In this document: piece after piece, positions 55,166-64,000 of the stretch
Layout: every line of letters begins with the position of its first letter
Position numbering within the stretch: position 1 is the first letter of the stretch
From: Clavaria fumosa
Lineage: Eukaryota > Basidiomycota > Agaricomycetes > Agaricales > Clavariaceae
DNA length: 64,000 bases
Reading direction: 5' to 3'
Assembly: GCA_951802425.1 (NCBI GenBank)
Contig: OX637799.1
Location: forward strand, 1,612,001-1,676,000
The notes under the pieces: generated by a model
Told to the model about the DNA's origin: nothing
Databases searched by the model: none
What the model saw: only the letters and a program-made list of their open reading frames with translations
Position numbers and translations under genes: made by a program

Positions 55166-57636
55166 ATGGCCAGTGCACCTCGACGTGTACCTCCTCCACG
55201 GTCGCAACCCTACGCGGCTGTCCCTCAAAGTCCAGGAACATCAGCGCCACATGCACAAGCCGCATCCAACATGCCCAGTGCCCCCACTGGCCCAAGGCCG
55301 CCAGCTAGACAAACGTCCTCACGCAAGAAATTGCAACAGAATAGCCAAGTACAACAAGCTAGAGGTGCAATCGCTCAGGGCGTCGCCACTGGCGCCATTG
55401 GTGGAGGTTATGGTCCCTATTCTGTGCGTTGCGCTGGCATTTTCCGTGATTCTCTTATATTCAGCTTCCGCAGTACCACCCAGACACTGGTAGAGAATAC
55501 GGTATTCAGCAAACCTCACGATTTGCCGCACCTCCATCTGAAATGAAACATGGAGAGAAACCGCTCCCACCGGTAGCCACAACCCAAACATTGCCGCAAT
55601 ACGTGTGGGACCCAGACCTAGACGACTCGCTCCACAATCCTGACCCAATCAGAGACGCCGCGCTTGACCGGTCATTCACTATCTTCTCCATCCGAGGCTG
55701 GCTGAACGCTACAGCACTCATTTCACTACTGCTGGCTATCGTAATTTTGTTTGCGGGCTATCCAATAATCGCCGAGTACACACGCCACAAGGGATATCAA
55801 CACGGGGGCTTTAACTTGGGTGGAATCAATGGCACCGGCCAAGTCCCTAATTTTCCCAACATGCCTAGCCTCGTCGATTCCGATACACCACACGATGTGT
55901 ACACACGGACAGGTTCGGATGGGAGAAAGTATAATCTGGTGTTCAGTGATGAGTTCAACACGGATGGGCGAACATTCTACCCTGGGGACGATCCATTCTG
56001 GGAGGCCGTAGATTTGCATTATTGGTGAGCATTGCACCGTTCGTCTGTTGCAGTATTGTATGTATTCATCGGTTACTAGGCCAACTGGAGACCTGGAATG
56101 GTACGACCCACAGGTTAGCCACCCCTGATTCGCCTATGAAGCCTACCTAACTCTTATCGAAGGCAATAACAACGGAGAACGGAAAGCTGGTCATAACGCT
56201 CTCTCAGAAAAACAACCACGATCTCGATTTCCAAAGTGGTGCGTCATGCACTTCATCCTACTTTTTGCCTCTATTGATTGTTATGTCAGGTATGCTTACG
56301 ACGTGGAACAAGATGTGCTTTACGACGGGTTACGTCGAAGTATCCGTTAGTATGCCCGGAAGTCCCGAAGCTCCTGGTTTATGGCCCGGTAAGTGAATCT
56401 CTTTCATTCATTCAGTGTTGATATAACTGTTTGCCCAGGTGTATGGAGCATGGGAAATCTAGTAAGACCTTACTGAAAAGCAGTATATGCATTTCCTAAC
56501 CGATGTTGGCAGGGACGAGCAGGATATGGCGCTACGACCGAAGGTAGTGCCCTTTTCAGCGTACCCGCGCGTGGTATTGACCCCTTCTGCCGCAGGGATG
56601 TGGCCGTACAGCTATGACACGTGCGACGTCGGCTCCTTCCCAAATCAGACTGCCACAGACGGGACGCCCGCAGCAGCGGCCACAGGAGCTCCGGATGGGA
56701 GCGCACTCAACCTTCTGCCCGGCCAACGGCTTTCTGCATGCAGTTGTCCTGGATCAGAACATCCTGGCCCGAGCCACAACAAAGGGCGTGGCGTTCCGGA
56801 AATCGATGTCATTGAGACGCAAGTGGACGTCAAGGTTTCGCGAGGCCAGGTGTCCCAGTCCGCTCAGTTCGCCCCGTTCAACTACCAATATAATTTCGTC
56901 GACACTGCGCCGGCGACAACCGTGTACGATCCTTCCATCACCACTCTCAACAGTTATAGGGGTGGCCCCCTCCAGCAAGCTCTATCTGCTATCACATACA
57001 TAGACAGCTCGCTATACAATGGCCACGCGTATGCACCGTACGCATACGAATGGTGGAGTGATCCAGCGCACAGGGATGCTGGTTATATCACCTGGTATAG
57101 TAATGGACAGCGAACATGGACCATCACCTCAGCCTCCATAGGGCCGGACCCTGTCAGCGAGGTCAGCCAAAGGCTGATCCCTGAGGAACCAGTGGTGAGT
57201 TTCTCCATTTGCCCGTATCTCCTAGCATGCTGAATGAAACCATCTTCAGTACCTTATCATGAATCTTGGGATGTCTCGTGCGTGCACAGTTCACCGCTTG
57301 CAATTCAATTTTGGGCTTATCGGCTTGTTATGAATAGCGTCGTTTCAGAAGCAGGATTTCAAGCACCTGACATTCCCGTCCAAATTGTACGTCGACTATG
57401 TGCGTGTGTATCAGGAGGAGTCTGTAAGGAACGGTGTGACGTGCGACCCGCCAAGCCATCCAACGTCTGACTACATCAATAAGTAAGTTTTTCAGCTTTT
57501 ACCCTGGGCGAGTGCAGGGCATGGGCTGATCTCTGCATGATATAGACATATTAATGCATACACGAACGCGAACCTGACGACTTGGGAACAAGCAGGGTAC
57601 AAGTTCCCGCGCAATTCTCGTTTTGATGGGTGTTGA
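55166..57636 (+). CDS. KRE6/SKN1-type beta-1,6-glucan synthesis protein (GH16-like)
   Basis: A type II membrane protein needed for cell-wall beta-1,6-glucan. From the ATG at 55166 there is a Pro/Gln-rich cytosolic tail (~160 residues), one membrane segment ([20 protein letters not shown]), then a lumenal GH16-like domain. Key parts are [58 protein letters not shown] and the catalytic-type motif GVPEIDVIE. It ends [10 protein letters not shown] at 57636. At least seven short introns. All expected SKN1/KRE6 blocks are present in order, so the gene looks intact. Confidence 0.92.
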
Positions 57637-57979
57637 ACAAACGTTTTGAACGTTTGATTGACATCTTTGGTGAAGACTATCATCTATCATATACCGCATC
57701 TCCTTACATATAACTATGCTTGCCTGGCCTGTCCAACATGTACTGAATGCCAGCTTCAGTTGTCTGCTTTGTACATTTTATCACCGCTAGGTGATGTGAG
57801 GGTCGTCGCTGCGAACCTGTCCGATCCCCTGTGCAACGGGTGCAGTAGCTCACCGTCCTGTATGATGTACCTTTCCTTGACCAATCAATCTCACGCGCCC
57901 TATCAGTGGCGTCCTACAGATAGGAACCGCAGGGCTAAAACTGACAGCCCTGGACAGGTCCGGGCCGCTTCCGCGCTTA
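57637..57979. other. Intergenic region
   Basis: About 340 nt; presumed 3' flank and promoter. No feature beyond this was seen. Confidence 0.4.
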
Positions 57980-59407
57980 ATGTCAATCCAACTCACACTC
58001 GTCAAGATCCGCGCTCTAGCCCAGCATCTTTCACCGTACACCCGTCCTACGTGCCATATCACGGGGACGAATGGAAAAGGCAGCGTTTCCGCCTTGCTCT
58101 CCTCCATCTTCACCGCATCTGCCTTGACTGTGGGCAGATTTAACAGCCCGCATCTTGTCAGTGTCCGCGATTCTATTACCATCAACGGTCAGCCTGTCGA
58201 TCAATCTGTTTATGATAATGCGCGCTCGGAGGTCGAAACAGTGGATGCGAAACACGCTACTGGCGCAAGCAACTTTGAGATCTTGGTGCTGACGGCTCTG
58301 CTTATCTTTGAAGCCGCCCGGCTGGATGTCGTTGTCATCGAGGTTGGAATGGGCGGTCGATGCGACGCAACGAACATCATTGCGGACTCCGCAATCTTGG
58401 TTTCAGCGCTGACTTCAGTCGATCTAGATCACATTGCTTTCTTGGGTCCCACCGTGCGAGACATCGCTAGAGAGAAAGCTGCCATCGTGAGGTCAGGGAA
58501 AGTGCTAGTGGTAGGGCAGCAGAAACGGCCCGAGGTGTTGGACATGGTCAAAGACGTTATTAAGGCACGCTCGGGAGAGCTAGTCAGGGTCAGTGACGGT
58601 GCAGTGATGAAGAGAAAATGGGATATCAGTGTGGATGGCCCTGAGCCTGCTGCATTTCGTTTGGGGCACGCACCACCCGCGTTCCACCCTGTTCGGATTT
58701 CGATGTCCTGTTTCCCGGGTGCGTTAGACGCGTCGTTCCCTCTGCACGGCGAACACCAGCTCCACAACCTGGCGATTGCCGTCTCGGTGATATCCGTCGT
58801 CTTAACGCATCATTCGTGTGCTTGGTTCGCTCTCCGCGAGAGGATTACTCCTCGCACGGTCGCCGAAGGGATAAAACTGACTTCTTGGGCTGGTCGGCTA
58901 TCGTGGCACAGCGTCGCCCTTCCGTCTTGTCCAGACACTAGGACTAATATACTGGTGGACGGCGCGCACAATCCCGCGTCGGCAGCCGCTCTCTCGGCCT
59001 ACATTTCTGCGCTGCTGCGTGAACACAATTCGCCCTCCGCTCCCATCTCGGTCACATACATCCTCGCTCTTTCTGATTCTCCTCAGAAGCAGCCTCGAGA
59101 CACGCTCATGTCTCTTATCGTGCCTGAGGCGAAGAACGCCGTCGCACTGGTGGGATTCAGTGAAGTCGATGGCATGCCTTGGGTCACGTCGGTCGATCCT
59201 GACGTGCTCAAGCGCGCATTACCCCCGGTCGCAGAAGTCTGGTGTCCCGACGAGCGCACGGCTATCCCGTGGAAAGGGGTGAACGAACAGCTAATCGCAG
59301 CGCTAGAGTGGGCCTTGAGTAAGGGAGATGAAACGCTTGTAGTGGTGGCAGGCAGTTTGTATCTAGTCTCTGATTTCTACAGGCTTTTAAAAGGATGGAA
59401 TGCATAG
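57980..59407 (+). CDS. FOL3: Dihydrofolate synthase / folylpolyglutamate synthase-type ligase
   Basis: A Mur-ligase-family enzyme that adds glutamate to dihydropteroate (or folate). It is a single frame of 475 residues. The P-loop HITGTNGKGSVSA lies near residue 27, VVVIEVGMGGRCDATNI near residue 118, the HGEHQLHNLAIA block near residue 255, and the C-terminal-domain motif ILVDGAHNPASA near residue 320. These are the family hallmarks. Length and the short N-terminus fit dihydrofolate synthase (Fol3) better than the longer Met7-type folylpolyglutamate synthase. No introns. Confidence 0.9.
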   Translation: MSIQLTLVKIRALAQHLSPYTRPTCHITGTNGKGSVSALLSSIFTASALTVGRFNSPHLVSVRDSITINGQPVDQSVYDNARSEVETVDAKHATGASNFEILVLTALLIFEAARLDVVVIEVGMGGRCDATNIIADSAILVSALTSVDLDHIAFLGPTVRDIAREKAAIVRSGKVLVVGQQKRPEVLDMVKDVIKARSGELVRVSDGAVMKRKWDISVDGPEPAAFRLGHAPPAFHPVRISMSCFPGALDASFPLHGEHQLHNLAIAVSVISVVLTHHSCAWFALRERITPRTVAEGIKLTSWAGRLSWHSVALPSCPDTRTNILVDGAHNPASAAALSAYISALLREHNSPSAPISVTYILALSDSPQKQPRDTLMSLIVPEAKNAVALVGFSEVDGMPWVTSVDPDVLKRALPPVAEVWCPDERTAIPWKGVNEQLIAALEWALSKGDETLVVVAGSLYLVSDFYRLLKGWNA

Positions 59408-59559
59408 AAAATGCACGTCTGATTACACTGCTGGTGTGTTGTCCTACTTCAGCAAGGTCGTTTGTGAATAGACTTTCCACCTTACACGTGATCCATGAGA
59501 GCTACCTTCCTGTTTTGGTATAAACCCTCAATATTCACTGGAGCTCACCTCTCCCCTCG

Positions 59560-62500
59560 ATGAGTGCGACAAACAGGGAGGATCGTCGCGCCATTTCGAC
59601 GATGCAAAGGATTTCTACAGGTTCTGGTATTCCTGCCAGCCTCAGAGACGCGTCGGGTGGTAATAAACCGTGAGTCACAAATCACAGCAATGCAATTCTT
59701 ATGCCTCTTGACCCGCTCGTGTACCGAAGTGCAATGGCCTCTGGCGCCTGGAAAGCAGAACAACCCACGCCTATCATGACACCAGACAGGGTCCGCTTCA
59801 TTTTTTTAAGTGCATCTGGGTGAAATCTGATTGTTCTGGTATCCAGAGGCAAACCAGGTCCTCCGATCTCAATCCTTTTAGAAAAGACCGGTTCACGTCG
59901 TCGCCCATAGTCGGCAATCCCAATCAAGGCTTGCGCTTTGGTGAGCCCCCCACCAAACGCCAGAGATTATTCGTGCCTTCCCAGACTGGAGGCTCTGTTT
60001 CTACTAGAGGGAGCCGTAGTGGCCATGCACGGGGTGGGAGTACCGGTATCATTGACATTGCTCCCTTGAGAAATAGCTAGGATGACCAGATTTGTTCAGT
60101 AAACGCAAGAGAGATGCCTGCCCTAGCTCCTGAGGAGCCTGACGCCGTTGCTATCGATGTGGACTCGGACGTAGAAGACCTCGGCGTTGTTATCCCACGC
60201 CAACGCTCCTCTCCTGACCCACTAAACATGACCACGCCGACCCACATCGGCCGCCCACAAAAGCTACCTGTCGACCGTCCGGCCGCACATCCTTTCGCTA
60301 CCGAATCTGAGCGCGTAGACGGTCCCTCCACCGCCGGCTATCGACGGACTATCCAGAGCCGGAAGGGCAAGGCTCCGGCCAAACTCCCCATCGAATGCAT
60401 ATCCGATTCAGATCGTGACCCAATCTCCGATTTCACGGACACACCTGTACCGCGACCACGCTCAAACGGAGTCCCAAGACCGCGAACGCCGCCTTCGTTA
60501 GAGGCCGCGGTTGGATCGAGTGTTCAACAGCTGGCCCAGTTGTACGGGGGTGCCCATGCTACTCCTCGCTTGGACCTAAGAAACACGAAGGATGACACGC
60601 TGAGGGCCCGAATGAAGCCCAAACAAGTAAATTTCCTTCGCGCTGTTCTGCCGACAAACCGTGTCTGTATTCATATTTTCAATTTAGCCAGGCCCCTCTC
60701 AATTTCAAAGAGATCATATAGCGACCGCAACAACTTTAAATCCTCCAAAACCAGAAAGTCCCTCTCCTGCCAAGCAAAAACGCAAAGCTCCTCTAATGAA
60801 CAAGGGCAGGTTTTGCGTACCTTTGAAGCACTACTTTCCTGGTACCAAGTCGCTTCAGGATATTTCCCCGGATTGGCATCTTATCTATGAAGACTTGACT
60901 CATAAAATAACAGTAAAATCGGGCCTTCCGGGTGTACTATCTGAGTACTGCGACGTTCTCCTACCGGATAGAGACGTGGATTCAATGGAGGTACGCTTGT
61001 GGCGTTTTCTTTTCTCAGACCTTCGGTAGAGGACTCTCACCGGTGAACAAGTTTCTAAGCCCTGCGCTTGCTCCAGAAATGGATGCTATTATACGACTGA
61101 AGACGGGGAAACCAATGCCCGGAAAGCACTACACTGCGACGAAGTTGCAAGAGAAGTACAAGGGTTATTTGAGCTTTGGTATGTCTTTACGAGTTTGTCT
61201 TGTGATTGTATCTTCAACACAATTATGAAAGGCTCCCCAGCTGAGGATGGTTTTATAACGTTTAAGATCGCTCGCGAGAACCATGCAGAATATCTAAGGC
61301 TACTCAACTGGCTTAGAAAGGAAGTCGGAAAGCATTTTCAGGTCGAGTACGTGAGCGGGCTTGGTCCCTGAAGGTCATCGATGTTCACGTTTAATAGTGG
61401 GCCCGCTGCGAAGTCGTTATGGGAGCTGGTTACGAATGGCGTGCAAATGGTGAAATCAAGAGCTCCGGATGTCCCAAACGTGCGTCCCGGCAATAAAGCG
61501 CACGACGGGGCGGTTGAGACCCTCCGGCGAAGCGCGAGAACTTCTGTCACGCAAGCCATGCATATGGACCGTTCCCCTTCTCCGCCTCCACGCGTCCGCC
61601 CCAAGGCTAAACCTGCTTAGTTCGTCCCATTCCTCGTGTACGCCAGTTCTCTTGCCTGATGACTAGCATCAGCAAAGGAGCCAAAAGCCTACTACCCCTG
61701 CCTGAACCATCACGTCGGTCTTCGCGTCAAATGGCCTCTCCAGCAGAGATAGCAATCTCTCCCACGTCTGACCCTGACGACCTGTAAGCTCTTTGTCTTC
61801 ATCCAGCGACCCTCCTCACTTTCTGCGATAGGATTCTTGTATATCCACCGTCAGGCACTGGTGCAGTCAATATCACAAAGGCAGATATTAATCGTTTGCG
61901 GCCTGGAGAATATCTGAATGACACGCTGATAGAGTTTGGCCTGAAGTGGGTACATCAATTCACCATGAATCGCTTCCTGGTTAAATACCTCGATAGGCTA
62001 TGGCTTAACGACCTGCGAGAGAAGGATCCCGCGTTTGCAGATCAGATACATGTGTTTAGCTCCTTTTTTTACAAGAAATTGCAACATAGGAAGTGAGCCT
62101 CTCTTTCATCATACCAATACGACCGTCATTGATGCGTTACATCAGCGAGGAGGAGGGATACCAGAGCGTTAAAAAGTGGACCTCCAAATTTGATCTTTTC
62201 CAAAAGAAATACCTCATTGTCCCCATCAACGAGAAGTACATAAATTGGCTTGAACTTTGGCGAAATTCTCATCAGTGTTCGATTCTAGCCTTCATTGGTA
62301 CCTCGCTATTATCTGCCAGCCCGAATATGTCCTGTCACGGCCAACCCCGCCGTCGCCCTCTTTCCTGACGAGGTCACGGAAACGTGTCTCGGATGCAGCT
62401 CGGTCCCCTGAAGTTTTAGCAGCATGCCCAATGTCTGGTTCTGCACATCATCGTTCATCTCTGTCTAACATTGGGGACATTGATCGCTCGGAGGAATTGT

Positions 62501-63685
62501 CGAACGATACTCATTCACAAACCCAGGAGGCTGAAATTGAGGATGAACTACTCCACTTCAATAGTTCTTGTTCCATTTCGGGTGCAGGAGGGAGCAATCA
62601 TGACCGCTCCCCCTCCTCGAATACTCGAAAAAGTTCTGATGGAGCCGGAGTGCTGAAGCTGGAGGGGAAGCACACAAATGCGGAAGCCACTACGTCCGCG
62701 TCGACCGCGGATTCGGATATGGAGGTCGACGATATACCATGTCCAGCGAGCGGCCGCGTGTCTCCTACCGCATCCGAAACTGCAGCTGGCCCTAGGGTGG
62801 ACGCTGTTGTCTCGTCATCAATGGGTCCAAGCACCGTCCCTCCTGCTCAGTTTTACGGACCCTCGTTAGGGGAAGGAAAGCAGAAGCCTGTCCAGCCACA
62901 GCCAGTCACAAAGCCATATGAATCAGAAGACAATCTCTTGGATCTAGACGATGATAATGAGGCACCAGTGATTGCTGGGGCAGATAAGTTTGATGCTTCG
63001 AAGTGCGTAAGAGTTTCGAATAATGCAGATTCAAATACTTAATATGACTTCTCCAGAACCTATATATTTACCCTGGACTCCTTAAGTTCACGCCATACAG
63101 CGGTGATCAGGAGACTTTCGCGTTATTTGAAGAAGGAGGCTCTAGACAAGAAGGGTCTCGAGAAAACGTCCGACCCGGAAGGCAAGGACGCCTTGGTAGG
63201 AGATTCGTCTCTTCGAATAAGCTGGCTGTCGCCTCACAGCATCTTAGGTACCATCCCAGCCCAATGGCTGCGATTGTGGCATATATCTGCTCCATTTCGC
63301 GAAGACTTTCATGCAGGACCCTCATAAATACTGCCGTCTTATCCTTGTGAGTGCAAATCATTGTTGAGAATACTCCGGCCTTCACATCGCGCTTTTGTGA
63401 GTTTAGAATCAGGGTCGCAGGTCAGCAGCGGAGAAGAGCCAGCGGGAAGTTGATTGGGAGAGCTCGCTGATCGTGAGCTTCCGCGAGGAGCTGCAGGCGC
63501 GCATTGAGTCATTGTCTGAGGTGTGGAAGATGGAGCGCGCGGCGAAGGAAGAGCAGAGGAAGTCCGAGGGGCGGGATGTGGAGCGCACCGAAACTCCGGC
63601 CAGTGACACGGACATTGAGTACGTCGACGCCGCGCCCGCTACTGCGAAATCCCCGCAGAAGGCCAAGGCCAGGCGGATCCGATGA
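59560..63685 (+). CDS. ULP2: SUMO-specific protease, Ulp2/SENP6-7 type
   Basis: A cysteine protease (C48) that removes SUMO, especially chains. The long N-terminus (from ATG 59560) is disordered, Ser/Pro/Arg-rich. The catalytic domain opens with INRLRPGEYLNDTLIEFGLK (about 61890) and has the catalytic His in NENLHWYLAIICQPEY (His codon 62293-62295), Asp in YIFTLDSLSSRH (63076-63078), and Cys in QPNGCDCGIYLLHF (63275-63277). Between His and Asp lies a ~230-residue low-complexity insertion, as in the Ulp2/SENP6/SENP7 group. A C-terminal charged coiled coil (about 63420-63685) ends KAKARRIR. Numerous introns; edges in the N-terminal half are approximate. Confidence 0.88.
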
Positions 63686-64000
63686 GATGAGGAGGACATC
63701 GTTCCCTGCTGCTTGGTTTTTCACTTCACGGAGAACATCGGTCACTACTTAGCTTTGTTCGCTCTGCATTTGCTGTGTCGTTTTAAACGTAACGGTTATT
63801 TTCTTTTTCATTTCAGTCTGCTTTCACGATGTAAATTCCAACACCAGTTTACAGCCAAGAGGTACACCACGCGGAAAATCCCAAAGGTGAGAGAAAAGAA
63901 CGTCCGATAACGCTGGGGCACACCGTTATATCCGAGCTTTTGTACATCGGACGGAAGTGGAAGAGATCCTAACAGCGCTATCTTCTGCGAAGATAATTGA
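63686..64000. other. 3' flank of the Ulp2-type gene
   Basis: About 315 nt to the window end; no gene can be supported. Confidence 0.4.

Overview
The window reads as nuclear DNA of a filamentous basidiomycete, most likely an Agaricomycete. Genes are densely packed on both strands, coding regions are cut by many short introns (about 44-76 nt), and several proteins look like basidiomycete-type families. No rRNA, tRNA, CRISPR array or bacterial-type operon was found. Gene models below were assembled by eye from reading frames, splice signals and protein motifs. Where all exon phases add up (ADE4, the SIKE-like gene, the PH gene, GRASP, the SAP gene, most of AOS1) they are fairly secure. The long intron-rich genes (PRP8, phospholipase D, PRP24/SART3, ULP2) are given as spans.

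Layout. 1-1.0 kb: a small membrane protein (minus strand). 1.0-3.3 kb: a repeat region holding a ~2.0 kb element with 134/136-nt terminal inverted repeats and a possible 4-bp target duplication. A second, CACTA-ended element is nested inside it and carries its own foldback. 3.8-6.2 kb: a SAP-domain protein. 6.3-9.7 kb: a divergent pair, an AlaX-type tRNA-editing protein (minus) and amidophosphoribosyltransferase ADE4 (plus). 9.9-15.5 kb: a SIKE/FGFR1OP2-like coiled-coil protein and a long Ser/Pro-rich PH-domain protein. 15.7-25.0 kb: PRP8, the spliceosome core protein (minus). 25.1-31.1 kb: PX-PH phospholipase D (minus). 31.4-35.2 kb: a tandem pair of short-chain dehydrogenases (minus). 35.5-36.6 kb: an F-box protein (minus). 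37.1-41.3 kb: PRP24/SART3 (plus). 41.4-43.8 kb: a MATH-BTB protein (plus). 44.7-45.9 kb: the Golgi protein GRASP (minus). 47.1-49.5 kb: a PPR-like protein (plus). 50.1-52.9 kb: a Zn2Cys6 transcription factor (plus). 53.3-54.7 kb: the SUMO E1 subunit AOS1 (plus). 55.2-57.6 kb: a KRE6/SKN1 beta-glucan synthesis protein (plus). 58.0-59.4 kb: dihydrofolate synthase (plus). 59.6-63.7 kb: a Ulp2/SENP6-type SUMO protease (plus).

Themes. Most genes are housekeeping. Two spliceosomal factors of the U4/U6.U5 particle (PRP8, PRP24/SART3) and two SUMO-pathway enzymes acting in opposite directions (AOS1, ULP2) share the window, but nothing shows that they are co-regulated. ADE4 and dihydrofolate synthase both feed one-carbon/purine metabolism. 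The most unusual signals are the nested repeat island at 1.0-3.3 kb, the inferred start codon of ADE4 split by an intron, three inferred GC-AG introns, very small exons, and large low-complexity insertions inside the BTB and Ulp2 domains.
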